In this document: piece after piece, positions 17,120 through 26,799 of the stretch
Position numbering within the stretch: the stretch's first letter is position 1
Layout: every line of letters starts with the position of its first letter
Notes under the pieces: model-generated
Databases searched by the model: none
What the model saw: the letters and a program-made list of their open reading frames with translations, nothing else
What the model was told of the DNA's origin: nothing
Program-made: the position numbers and the translations under genes
Origin: Oscillospiraceae bacterium
GTDB lineage: Bacteria > Bacillota > Clostridia > Oscillospirales > CAG-272
Direction: 5' to 3'
Length of the DNA stretch: 34,381 nt
NCBI GenBank assembly: GCA_015064785.1
Contig: SVRM01000037.1
Location: 1-34,381 of the forward strand

Positions 17120-20100
17120 TTGGCGGAAACAAAAAAGAAATCCGGCGGTGCGAAAAAATCATCCGCATCCGCAAAAAGTAAATCCAAAACGCAATCGTCC
17201 GCGAAAAAAACATCGCATTCGGCACCTGCAAAGGAACGTGCCGCAGCATCCGCTGCAAACCGTCCGCTGATACCGCAGGGAACGGTCGCATTCCTCACGC
17301 TTCTGCTTGTGGTCGGTGCGATCTTTTCCGCAGTCTGCCTGCTTGTTCCCGATCTGACGGGACCGGTTGGAGGCGCACTGCATGATCTTTTGCGCGGAAT
17401 GCTCGGCTGTGCCGCATATTTTTTGCCATTTCTCATGGGCATCGGCGCTGTCTTCTTCAAAAAAGATATCGAATATCACGCAGTTCCATACAAAACGCTG
17501 TTCGGATTCCTTTTGCTTGCCCTCATCGGCGTGCTGTTCCATGCCGCAGTGTGGGACGATCCCGCGCTGCAGGCCGACGGATTTTTTGCTTCGGTCGGGA
17601 ACATGTACACCTGCGGTGCTGCGGGCATCGGCGGCGGTGTCATCGGCGGTATGATGGCGAAGCTGCTCCGCTTTACCGGTCTTGTCGGAACGCTGATTAT
17701 CAGCATTCCCGCCATTGTCCTGCTGTCGCTGTTTTTTGTCGGCATGACGCCGCGTTCGCTCTGGATTACTGTGCGGTATCAGCTCTATAAGTACCGCGAG
17801 CAGCAGCAGGTATACCGCGACCGGAATGCACCCGATATGGAAGCGCGTCAGGCGGAACTCGATGCAAGAGAAGAAGCGCTTGCCGTGATGCGTGCGGAAA
17901 TGGCGGCGCGGCGCCGTGCCGAGCAGGCCTATCGCGCACGTGAGCGTGCCATTACCCGTGAGGAAATCGCGCTGAGCGGCAAACGCCGCCGCGGTGCGAT
18001 TGACAGCAATATATATGCAGCGGACGGGGATGTGTCCGCCTCCGATCTCGCAGCAGTCCGGCAGGCAGAGGCACCAGCCGCCGATCCTATGCCGCCGGAA
18101 CCCCCGGTGAAAAAGCCGACCCGCAAATCCCCGGACAGAAACGGTGCGCCGGTTCCCGGGGAGGTTTATGACCGCGGGCAGATGAACGGAGAGGCACCTG
18201 CACCGGAAGCCGCGGCGGTTGCTGAATCCGCTGTTCCCGATGCGGATGCCTACATGCTTGCCGCTCAGGATGAGCAGGCGGCACTGTCCCGCGGCGAGGA
18301 GAACCAGGACACCTCGAACATCGACCGTGTGGAGGTCATCTCTGCCGAAAAACAACCGCAGAAGCAGATTCTGTCGACCGCGGAGCTCGATCTTGCCGCC
18401 ATTTTCCGTAATCCGGAGACGGATACGGAAGCGGATGAAGCTGCATTGGCGGTGGAGGGTGCGGGATACGAAGAACAGACAGCGGAGCTGGAGCTTTCTG
18501 TCACGCGCGGGATTCCCGACGGCTGTGAAGAACCGGAGGACGATGTACCGCCGTTTGATGTCGATGAACCGGAGGATGCCGCTGTCACTGGCGGCACGGA
18601 AATCCCGCTCGGTGATCCCGATACCGATGCACTGATTGCGTCGCTGGGCGCGATGTACGGCTCGGCGCAGACCACGCCTGTCGTCCCGGCAGAACCGCAG
18701 TATCAGTTCCCGCCGATCACACTTCTGAAAAAGGATTTGTCGGACAAGTCCGAGGATGTCGCGGAAGAGCTGGAATCCAACGCAGCAAAGCTGGTCGGCA
18801 TTCTGCGGTCGTTCAATGTCAAGACAAAAATCGTCAATGTCTCCCGCGGTCCGACCATTACCCGGTACGAATTGCAGCCGGAAGCCGGCACACGTGTCCG
18901 CTCGATTGCCAATCTGGTGGATGACATCGCGCTCGGTCTTGCGGCAGACGGTGTCCGTATTGAAGCGCCGATTCCCGGCAAGAGTGCCATCGGCATTGAG
19001 GTTCCGAACCGCTCTGTCTCCACGGTATATATCCGTGATCTGATTGACAGCGAGTCGTTCCGTGGGGCAAAGAGCCGGCTGACCACATGTCTTGGTATGG
19101 ACGTTGCCGGTGCGCCGATTTATCTGGATGCCGCAAAGATGCCGCATCTGCTGATCTGCGGTGCGACGGGTATGGGTAAATCCGTCTGTATCAACTCGCT
19201 GATCGTTTCGATGCTGTACAAGGCAACGCCCGACGAGGTCAAGCTGATTCTCATCGACCCCAAGAAGGTCGAGCTCAATATCTATTCCGGCATTCCGCAT
19301 CTGCTTGTTCCCGTTGTCTCCGACCCGAAGAAGGCGGCAGGCTCTCTGCACTGGGCGGTGACGGAAATGGAACGCCGTTTTGCACTGATTGAGGATGTCG
19401 GTATGCGTGACATCAAGGGCTATAACGAGATTACAAAGAACGACCCCGACCGTGAATATCTGCCGCAGATTGTCATCATCATCGACGAGCTTGCCGACCT
19501 GATGATGACCGCCCCGGACGATGTCGAGGAATCGATCTGCCGTCTGGCGCAGAAAGCACGTGCCGCGGGTATGCATCTGATCATCGGTACACAGAGACCG
19601 TCGGTCGATGTCATTACCGGTCTGATTAAGGCCAATATCCCGTCCCGTATCGCATTCCGCGTGTCCTCGCAGATGGACTCGCGCGTGGTTCTCGATACGG
19701 CCGGTGCCGAAAAGCTGATCGGACGCGGCGATATGCTGTATTCTCCCGTCGGTGCGCCGAAGCCCCAGCGTGTGCAGGGTGCCTTTGTGTCCGAGGATGA
19801 AATCAGCGGTATCATTTCCTTTATCAAGAAGAACGCAGGACATGCCGCTTATTCCGACGATGTCATGGAATCCATCGAAAAGGAAGCTGCAATGTGCGGT
19901 CAGAAAAAGGGCAAAGCGGCGGTGGACGGTGACGATTTTGACGGCGACGGAACTCCGGACGATCCGATGCTGAAAAATGCGGTGGAGCTGGCGGTGGAAA
20001 CCGGCAAAATCTCGACCTCGCTGATCCAGCGGCGTCTTTCGCTCGGCTACGGCCGTGCGGCGAAGCTGATTGACCGCATGGAGCAGATGGGATATGTTTC

Positions 20101-20188
20101 GGCACCGGAGGGACAGAAGCCGCGCCGCGTGCTGATTACCAAGGAGCAATATATGGAGCTTGTACTCAAGCAGGAGGATATCATCTGA
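17120..20188 (+). CDS. ftsK: DNA translocase FtsK/SpoIIIE
   Basis: N-terminal TM segments, long acidic/Pro linker, HLLICGATGMGKSVCINSL, IIIIDELADLMM, C-terminal winged-helix gamma domain (STSLIQRRLSLGYGRAAKLIDRMEQMG). TTG start at 17120 chosen over ATG 17102 because agaggag is correctly spaced. Confidence 0.93.
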   Translation: MAETKKKSGGAKKSSASAKSKSKTQSSAKKTSHSAPAKERAAASAANRPLIPQGTVAFLTLLLVVGAIFSAVCLLVPDLTGPVGGALHDLLRGMLGCAAYFLPFLMGIGAVFFKKDIEYHAVPYKTLFGFLLLALIGVLFHAAVWDDPALQADGFFASVGNMYTCGAAGIGGGVIGGMMAKLLRFTGLVGTLIISIPAIVLLSLFFVGMTPRSLWITVRYQLYKYREQQQVYRDRNAPDMEARQAELDAREEALAVMRAEMAARRRAEQAYRARERAITREEIALSGKRRRGAIDSNIYAADGDVSASDLAAVRQAEAPAADPMPPEPPVKKPTRKSPDRNGAPVPGEVYDRGQMNGEAPAPEAAAVAESAVPDADAYMLAAQDEQAALSRGEENQDTSNIDRVEVISAEKQPQKQILSTAELDLAAIFRNPETDTEADEAALAVEGAGYEEQTAELELSVTRGIPDGCEEPEDDVPPFDVDEPEDAAVTGGTEIPLGDPDTDALIASLGAMYGSAQTTPVVPAEPQYQFPPITLLKKDLSDKSEDVAEELESNAAKLVGILRSFNVKTKIVNVSRGPTITRYELQPEAGTRVRSIANLVDDIALGLAADGVRIEAPIPGKSAIGIEVPNRSVSTVYIRDLIDSESFRGAKSRLTTCLGMDVAGAPIYLDAAKMPHLLICGATGMGKSVCINSLIVSMLYKATPDEVKLILIDPKKVELNIYSGIPHLLVPVVSDPKKAAGSLHWAVTEMERRFALIEDVGMRDIKGYNEITKNDPDREYLPQIVIIIDELADLMMTAPDDVEESICRLAQKARAAGMHLIIGTQRPSVDVITGLIKANIPSRIAFRVSSQMDSRVVLDTAGAEKLIGRGDMLYSPVGAPKPQRVQGAFVSEDEISGIISFIKKNAGHAAYSDDVMESIEKEAAMCGQKKGKAAVDGDDFDGDGTPDDPMLKNAVELAVETGKISTSLIQRRLSLGYGRAAKLIDRMEQMGYVSAPEGQKPRRVLITKEQYMELVLKQEDII

Positions 20189-20856
20189 TGGGACGTCTGA
20201 TTACCATTGACGGACTGGACGCATCCGGAAAGGAAACGCAGTCCGCACTGCTGTGCCGGGCATTGCGTGATCGCGGTTATCGCGTGCGCGAGCTGTCCTT
20301 CCCGATGTACGGGGAGCGGAGCGCGGTTCCGGTGGAGCTGTATCTGGGCGGTGCGCTCGGCGACAATCCGGAGGATACGAACGCATATGCCGCATCGACG
20401 TTCTTTTCCGTCGACCGCTATATTTCCTACCGTACCGACTGGAAGCGTGATCTGGAGGATCCCGATACGATCGTCGTGACCAATCGCTATACCACGGCAA
20501 ACGCCGTACACCAGCTGTCCAAGCTGCCTCGGGAGAAATGGGAGAGCTTCCTTTCCTGGCTGTGGGACTTTGAGTTTGGAAAGCTCGGTCTGCCGGTGCC
20601 GGACTGCATTCTGTATCTGGAAATGCGCCCGGACATTGCGCGTCGTCTGCTGGCGGCACGGAGTGCTGAGACCGGACGGGTGCAGGATATCCACGAAAAG
20701 AGTGCGGATCATCTGGAAAAAAGCTACCGTGCGGCGCTGTATGCCTCCGATACGCTCGGCTGGAACCGCATCCGCTGCTTTGCCGGGGATGAACCGCGTC
20801 CGATTGCGGACATTCATGCGCAGATTATGGATACGGCGGCACCGTATTTAACCTGA
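20188..20856 (+). CDS. tmk: thymidylate kinase-like protein
   Basis: MGRLITIDGLDASGKETQ P-loop, VDRYISY, NRYTTANAVHQ; overlaps the ftsK stop (TGATG). Confidence 0.82.
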   Translation: MGRLITIDGLDASGKETQSALLCRALRDRGYRVRELSFPMYGERSAVPVELYLGGALGDNPEDTNAYAASTFFSVDRYISYRTDWKRDLEDPDTIVVTNRYTTANAVHQLSKLPREKWESFLSWLWDFEFGKLGLPVPDCILYLEMRPDIARRLLAARSAETGRVQDIHEKSADHLEKSYRAALYASDTLGWNRIRCFAGDEPRPIADIHAQIMDTAAPYLT

Positions 20857-20988
20857 AAACGACAATTTTGTAAAAATAATGTAAATGCTTTCCGATTGCT
20901 GTAGGCGTGCGGCGTTTTTCGTGCTATACTATAGACAGTCCGCTGTACGCAGACAGTCGGTCCAAAAGCGGAGAAAGGAACAACATCT

Positions 20989-21531
20989 ATGGTTTACTTA
21001 TTTTTGGCAGACGGTTTTGAAGAAGTGGAAGCACTGTGTCCGCTCGATCTGCTCCGCCGTGCCGGTGCTCAGGTGCAGACGGTCGGTGTGACCGGCAAGC
21101 TGGTGACCGGTGCGCATGACATCACGGTGACAGCGGATATTCTGCCGGAGGACATTGTGCTTGACCGCAGTCTGGAAATGATTATTCTGCCAGGCGGTAT
21201 GCCCGGCACGACCAATCTGGATGCATCCGGTGTCGTCCATGAGGCAATCCGGTTTGCAACGGAACGCGGCATCACTGTCGGTGCCATCTGTGCTGCGCCG
21301 ATGATTATCGGCAAGCTGGGCTATCTGTCCGGCAGATCTGCCGTATGCTATCCCGGATTTGAAAAATACCTGATCGGTGCGAACATCTCCGCAAAGCCGG
21401 TGGTGGTTGACGAGCATTTTATCACGGCAAAGGGTATGGGCGTTGCGGCGCAGTTCGGGCTTGCGCTGGTGGGTGCGCTGTACGGTGAGGAAGCCGTTTC
21501 CGAGCTGTTCAAATCCACAATGATGCAGTAA
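20989..21531 (+). CDS. DJ-1/PfpI family protein
   Basis: FLADGFEEVEALCPLDLLRRAG, ILPGGMPGTTNL, GAICAAPMII nucleophile elbow. Confidence 0.9.
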   Translation: MVYLFLADGFEEVEALCPLDLLRRAGAQVQTVGVTGKLVTGAHDITVTADILPEDIVLDRSLEMIILPGGMPGTTNLDASGVVHEAIRFATERGITVGAICAAPMIIGKLGYLSGRSAVCYPGFEKYLIGANISAKPVVVDEHFITAKGMGVAAQFGLALVGALYGEEAVSELFKSTMMQ

Positions 21532-21537
21532 ACAAAA

Positions 21538-22170
21538 ATGAGGCAAAGCAAATCCATGATTCACAAAACCAAAGGCAATGAAATCCGGGCAAGAAAGAAT
21601 GAAATCCGTGCACGGTACAAAGCCTACAGAGAGGGACTGAGCGACACCGAACGTGCGGCGCGGGATACCCGCATCTGCGGACTGTTTCTGTCGTCCATTA
21701 CGTACCGGTATGCGAAGGTAATTCTGATGTATGCGCCGCTGGACGGGGAGATCGATGTGATGCCGATTGCAAGACAGGCACTGGCGGAAGGCAAAACCGT
21801 GGCATTTCCGCGGTGCAGCAAAACCGAATGTACCATGGAATATCACATTGTGCAGAGTCCCGATGCACTGAAATCCGGTGCATACGGAATTCTGGAGCCA
21901 TCGGAGGATGCTCCCGTCTGGCATCCCGGCGATACCGGCGCGGATGAGCATCCGGTCTGCCTGGTGCCGGGTCTGGTATTTGACCGGGCAGGGTATCGTG
22001 TCGGATACGGAAAGGGCTATTATGACCGTTATCTCAGTGCGTTCCCCGGTGTACGTGTCGGAATGATTTATGCCGACTGTGTGCTTCCGGAAATCCCGCG
22101 CGGACGGTATGATCTGTCGGTCGATGTTCTTGTCACAGATAAAGGAGTGCGGGCTGTCCATGCAAATTAA
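21538..22170 (+). CDS. 5-formyltetrahydrofolate cyclo-ligase
   Basis: VLMYAPLDGEIDV, LVPGLVFDRAGYRVGYGKGYYDRYL. Start codon uncertain (21538 or 21556). Confidence 0.88.
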   Translation: MRQSKSMIHKTKGNEIRARKNEIRARYKAYREGLSDTERAARDTRICGLFLSSITYRYAKVILMYAPLDGEIDVMPIARQALAEGKTVAFPRCSKTECTMEYHIVQSPDALKSGAYGILEPSEDAPVWHPGDTGADEHPVCLVPGLVFDRAGYRVGYGKGYYDRYLSAFPGVRVGMIYADCVLPEIPRGRYDLSVDVLVTDKGVRAVHAN

Positions 22171-23107
22171 ACGACATCTTCTGCCGCTTCTGCCGCTGTT
22201 TTCCTTTGCGTTCCTCGTCTTCTCTTCCTATATTGATACGGAACGGCTGACGGGTACGCGCGATGCCTACCTGTCATTTGCGATTTTACAGCTGCTGACG
22301 TTTGTCCTGCCGACGATTTTCTTCTGCAAGGCAAAGGGAGAGAACTATATCTTCCGTCTGAAGCTGCGGCTGTTCGGTCTGGAAAAAGCGGTGTTTCTGA
22401 TTTTTTCGGTTCTGGCGATGATCTGCGCTGTGACCGCAGTGGAGCTGCTTCTGCGGAATTTCGGTATTTCCGACGGTCTGTATGCGCACTCGGTTTATAC
22501 CATTTACGGGCGGACCCTGCCGGAGCTTGGCGGCAATATTTACGATACTTTATATACCATGATCGTCTTTGCGATTCTGCCCGCCGTTACGGAGGAATTC
22601 ATGTTCCGGTCGGTGCTTTATACCGAATATGAGCATCTGGGCGCACCGTCGGCGATCATTCTGACAGCGTTTGTTTACAGCTTCCTCGATATGAGTGCGG
22701 TGGCATTCATTCCGTCGTTCGTCGGCGGTCTGCTGCTCGGTTTTTCCGTTTATGTCACGCAGTCGGTGTTTGCACCGCTGGTCATTCATATCTTTTACAA
22801 CCTGTATGCGCTGTTTTTTGAAGAATACATCTGGGCGTTTATCGCAAAGCCGGAAAACGAGATTTTCTTCACGTTTGTGCTGATTACGGCGATGCTGTTT
22901 TGCGGCATCATGATGCTGTCGCAGGCGGAACGTGTTATTTACGATAAGGGCATCCGCGGTGAAGCGCTGCCGGACTATCTGCGCGAGTATACCGAGCGGC
23001 GCGGCAAGCTGCCGTCGACGGTGATGGGACTGACAATGTCGCTTCTGTCGCCGGGCTATCTTGCCTGCGTGGTGCTGTTTGCTTTGCGCGTGACGGGGAT
23101 TGTCTGA
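22160..23107 (+). CDS. CPBP family intramembrane metalloprotease
   Basis: PAVTEEFMFRSVLYTEYE with multiple TM segments; start trimmed to MQIKRHLL, overlapping the previous gene by 11 nt. Confidence 0.83.
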   Translation: MQIKRHLLPLLPLFSFAFLVFSSYIDTERLTGTRDAYLSFAILQLLTFVLPTIFFCKAKGENYIFRLKLRLFGLEKAVFLIFSVLAMICAVTAVELLLRNFGISDGLYAHSVYTIYGRTLPELGGNIYDTLYTMIVFAILPAVTEEFMFRSVLYTEYEHLGAPSAIILTAFVYSFLDMSAVAFIPSFVGGLLLGFSVYVTQSVFAPLVIHIFYNLYALFFEEYIWAFIAKPENEIFFTFVLITAMLFCGIMMLSQAERVIYDKGIRGEALPDYLREYTERRGKLPSTVMGLTMSLLSPGYLACVVLFALRVTGIV

Positions 23108-23248
23108 TGCGGTAGTACACTGGCGCAATGATATGGCAGACGGTGCATCTGACGCAGATGGATGTTTGCTGCCCATGCACATCCCGACAGGGACGCATGG
23201 TATTACGAGTACGACATACACAAAAACGATGTATGATGAGGGTTATCA

Positions 23249-24898
23249 ATGGACGAAAACAGACAGACCGGTTCACAGAATCCGGGTGAAAACCAAACCT
23301 TTGAGCAGCTGACGCAGGACGAAAAACGAAAACTGATTGCAGCGCTGAGCATGGGACGGCTGAGTGAGGACGAGAAGCGGGAGCTTGCCGATGCGGTACG
23401 CAGAAGTCATCTGACCGATGCGGAGCGGACGCAGATTTCCCGTGCCTTTGCCATGTCCCGTCTGTCCGACGAGGAGCGCCGCGCACTGCTCGCACGCAGA
23501 CAGCAGGAAAAAACAGGGGTTGTATCCTCTGCGAACGGCAATGCCGCCGCAGTGCAGACGAACAAGCCGGCGGAACCTGCAAAAGAACAGGAGCTGCCGC
23601 CGACAGCTGCCGTGCATGACAGCGAGGAGGAGCGGACCCGTGCGCATACGGTGATCGGGGACGAGACGCCGGGGCAGGGGATGACTGCCGGTGTGCGTAC
23701 ACAGACAGAGGGCGAAATGCTGACCCGGTCAGTGACACTTCCGGTGAAAAAGCCATCAGGCGGACAGCACAGCGGCGGCACATCCCGTACCGCAGACAAG
23801 CAGAACCGCCGTTATGCGGGGGAACCCAGAGAAACCGACACAACGGCGATTACATCGCTTTTGAAGGGCATTGTCTATATCGTTGCGGTTCTGGTCATCT
23901 CGGTATTTGCTTCCTGGACGGTCATTGAAGTCGCAAACGATGTCTTTGCGTTTGTCAAGAGCGATGAAGCTGTCACTGTGGTCATTGAGGAGGATATGAC
24001 CTCTGCTGATGTCGCACAGCTGCTTTATACCAACGGCATCATTAAGTACCCGACGATGTATGAGCTGTTTGTCCGGCTGAAGGAAGAATCGACGGACTAT
24101 CTGGTCGGTGAATACGAAATTTCTCCGTCCATGAATTACGGCGATCTCAACGATACGTTTACCTATGTTGCCAACACCAAGGAGCAGGTGGTTGTCACGG
24201 TGCCGGAAGGCTATACCGTTGATCAGATCATCAATCTGCTTCTGAAAAACGGCATCGGTACGCGCGAGGGCTTTGTTGCCGCAATCAATGATTACGAATA
24301 TACCGGCTATCGGTTTTTGGAGGGATTGGACGATCTCGATCCGCAGAGAACCTACCGACTGGAAGGTTATCTGTTCCCGGATACGTACTTCTTCTTCAAG
24401 GATTCCTCTGAGGTGGCGGTTATTGACAAGTTCCTGGTTAACTTTGAACGCAAGGTGTCCGAGGAGTATTATGAACGTGCGGAGGTTCTCGGCATGTCTA
24501 TGGACGATCTGATCATTCTTGCGTCCATGATTCAGGCGGAAGGTATGACGCTGACCGACTTTGAGAACATTTCGTCGGTCTTCCACAACCGACTGGCCAA
24601 TCCGCGTTCGTTCCCGAAAATGCAGTCAGACGCGACGCTGCAATACATTCTTGACAAGCGCAAGAGTGCGCTGACAGCCGCCGATCTGCAAATCGATTCC
24701 AGATACAATTCCTATATGTATAACGGTTTGCCGCCCGGATCCATTTGCAATCCCGGTATGGATGCCATCAACTGCGCACTGTACCCGGCGGAAACCAACT
24801 ACTATTATTTCCTTGCCGATGGAAAAGGCAACACCTATTTCTCCGAAACCAATGAACAGCATGAAGAGCTGAAAAAAATCCACATCGACAGTCAGTAA
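23249..24898 (+). CDS. mltG: endolytic transglycosylase MltG (YceG-like)
   Basis: Single TM near aa 205-230; VPEGYTVDQIINLLLKNG, LEGYLFPDTYFF, ILASMIQAEG, VFHNRLANPRSFPKMQSDATLQYIL, YNSYMYNGLPPGSICNPGMDAI. Confidence 0.93.
   Translation: MDENRQTGSQNPGENQTFEQLTQDEKRKLIAALSMGRLSEDEKRELADAVRRSHLTDAERTQISRAFAMSRLSDEERRALLARRQQEKTGVVSSANGNAAAVQTNKPAEPAKEQELPPTAAVHDSEEERTRAHTVIGDETPGQGMTAGVRTQTEGEMLTRSVTLPVKKPSGGQHSGGTSRTADKQNRRYAGEPRETDTTAITSLLKGIVYIVAVLVISVFASWTVIEVANDVFAFVKSDEAVTVVIEEDMTSADVAQLLYTNGIIKYPTMYELFVRLKEESTDYLVGEYEISPSMNYGDLNDTFTYVANTKEQVVVTVPEGYTVDQIINLLLKNGIGTREGFVAAINDYEYTGYRFLEGLDDLDPQRTYRLEGYLFPDTYFFFKDSSEVAVIDKFLVNFERKVSEEYYERAEVLGMSMDDLIILASMIQAEGMTLTDFENISSVFHNRLANPRSFPKMQSDATLQYILDKRKSALTAADLQIDSRYNSYMYNGLPPGSICNPGMDAINCALYPAETNYYYFLADGKGNTYFSETNEQHEELKKIHIDSQ
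23309..23506 (+). repeat. four tandem 17-aa (51-bp) degenerate repeats in the MltG N-terminus
   Basis: LTQDEKRKLIAALSMGR / LSEDEKRELADAVRRSH / LTDAERTQISRAFAMSR / LSDEERRALLARRQQ. Confidence 0.75.
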
Positions 24899-24923
24899 CA
24901 CACTGTCGGAAAGGAACGACACT

Positions 24924-25520
24924 ATGAAATCTTTGTTTGACAGAACCCGTGTTTATGCGGTATTGGATGCACCGGGTGTGCTGACCGACGGTGCGGATGG
25001 GATTGCGGTCACAATGACAGACGGCAGTACACAGAAGCTCGGTGACTGCGGTTATGACGATTTTGATGCGCTGTGCCGCGCGTATGCGAATCAGCCGTAT
25101 GACATTCTGCTGACGGTTCCGGCGCTGGACGAGGAACAGCGTACACAGCTTGCACACTGTGCCATCCGCCATGCGATGTGGGAGCGGATTTTGTTTGTTT
25201 CCACCGCACATAAGACGCTGGATGCACTCAAGGCGGCGTATCCGGAGGCGCGGATCTCGCCGATCTGCGGGGACGAAATGGTTCGCCCGTGGATTTATGC
25301 CGCATATATGGGAGCGCCGGCATACTGCATGGATGCAAAGGAAGTTTTGCTGGAGGCTGATGCCTGGGGCTGTCCGACTGTTGACCGTGCGCACAATGCC
25401 AATGTCTGCATTTTCGCCGCCGGAGCTGAGGATGAGGACACCGTCCGCGCGCTGGTGCGTGTCGGATGTGATGCCGTTCTGACCCACGATACCGCCATGG
25501 CGCGTGCGCTTGTCTGGTAA
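24924..25520 (+). CDS. GDPD-like protein, apparently catalytically degenerate
   Basis: GADGIAVTMTDGS, ERILFVSTAHKTLDALKAAYPEARISPI and VCIFAAGAEDEDTVRALVRVGCDAVLTHDTAMARAL follow glycerophosphodiesterase strand/helix patterns, but the HRG, E-x-D and E-x-K residues are absent. Confidence 0.5.
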   Translation: MKSLFDRTRVYAVLDAPGVLTDGADGIAVTMTDGSTQKLGDCGYDDFDALCRAYANQPYDILLTVPALDEEQRTQLAHCAIRHAMWERILFVSTAHKTLDALKAAYPEARISPICGDEMVRPWIYAAYMGAPAYCMDAKEVLLEADAWGCPTVDRAHNANVCIFAAGAEDEDTVRALVRVGCDAVLTHDTAMARALVW

Positions 25521-25533
25521 GATATGATATCAT

Positions 25534-26757
25534 ATGAGAGGAACTATGCCTGAATTATTATCTCCCGCCGGCAGCCCGGAAAAACTCCGCGCGGCACTGC
25601 TGTATGGTGCTGACGCGGTCTATCTTGCCGGCAACATGTTCGGGATGCGTGCCGCTGCCGCGAACTTCACTGATGAAGAATTGGCAGAAGCCGTCGCGTA
25701 TACCCATGAACGCGGAAAAAAGGTCTATCTGACGCTGAATACCATGCCGCGCGAGTATGAATACAATGCACTGCGTGCCTACCTTTCCAGAATTGGCTCC
25801 ATTGGCCTGGATGCGTTCATCATTGCCGATATCGGTGTACTGGGACTTGTGCGCGAAATGCTGCCGTCGGCAGAAATTCATATTTCCACGCAGACCAGCT
25901 GTGTGTCATCCGCATCTGCCAGAATGTGGCACAGCCTCGGCGCAAAGCGTGTGGTGCTTGCACGTGAGCTGACGATGGAGGAGGTCATGCGTATCCGCGA
26001 CAGCCTGCCCTCTGAGGTGGAGCTGGAATGCTTTATCCACGGCTCGATGTGCGTCTCCTACAGCGGTCGGTGTCTGCTGTCCAATCACTTTACCGGACGT
26101 GACGGCAATCGCGGTATGTGTGCACAGCCCTGCCGCTGGAACTATGTCATCACCGAGGAAAAACGTCCGGAAATGCCGCTTCCCGTGGAGCAGACTGAAC
26201 ACGGAACGTTTATCATGAGCTCCAAGGACATGTGCATGATTGAGCACATTCCGGCGCTGATGAAGTCCGGCGTCGACAGCTTCAAAATTGAGGGCCGCAT
26301 GAAGAGTGCGTATTATACGGCGGTTGTTACCAATGCCTACCGTATGGCAATGGACGCATATGCCCGCGATCCTGCACATTATACCTACGATCCGCTTTGG
26401 CTGCGGGAGCTGGAAAGCGTTTCCCACCGTGAATACGCCACCGGTTACTGGTTTGACCGGGCAATCGAAAACGCGCAGACGGTCACCGACATGGGTTACC
26501 TGCGCGAGAAGGCGTATCTTGCTGTTGTCACCGGTTATGATCCCGAAACGGGTATTGCACAGTTCATCCAGCGCAACAAGGTTGTCTCCGGTACCGAGGC
26601 GGAAATGATCTCGCCCGGTTGCGTCGGACGCGTTCTGCCGGTATATGATATGAAAAACGAGACCGGCGAGCCGATCGAATCCGCACCGCATCCGTTTATG
26701 AAGTTTTCCATGCCCGTACCGTTTGCGGTACACGAGGGCGACATTCTGCGCGCGTGA
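25534..26757 (+). CDS. U32 family peptidase (TrhP/YrrO-like)
   Basis: PELLSPAGSPEKLRAALLYGADAVYLAG, ECFIHGSMCVSYSGRCLLSNHFTGRDGNRGMCAQPCRW, SFKIEGRMKSAYYTAVVTNAYR. Confidence 0.92.
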   Translation: MRGTMPELLSPAGSPEKLRAALLYGADAVYLAGNMFGMRAAAANFTDEELAEAVAYTHERGKKVYLTLNTMPREYEYNALRAYLSRIGSIGLDAFIIADIGVLGLVREMLPSAEIHISTQTSCVSSASARMWHSLGAKRVVLARELTMEEVMRIRDSLPSEVELECFIHGSMCVSYSGRCLLSNHFTGRDGNRGMCAQPCRWNYVITEEKRPEMPLPVEQTEHGTFIMSSKDMCMIEHIPALMKSGVDSFKIEGRMKSAYYTAVVTNAYRMAMDAYARDPAHYTYDPLWLRELESVSHREYATGYWFDRAIENAQTVTDMGYLREKAYLAVVTGYDPETGIAQFIQRNKVVSGTEAEMISPGCVGRVLPVYDMKNETGEPIESAPHPFMKFSMPVPFAVHEGDILRA

Positions 26758-26799
26758 CATGCATCGGGTTTGACGGATCATCGGAAAAGAGGAAACAGT

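Noticed and set aside
17159-20149. 996-aa minus-strand ORF opposite ftsK
   Set aside because: Shadow ORF; the plus strand encodes clear FtsK motifs and the antisense protein has no recognisable domains.
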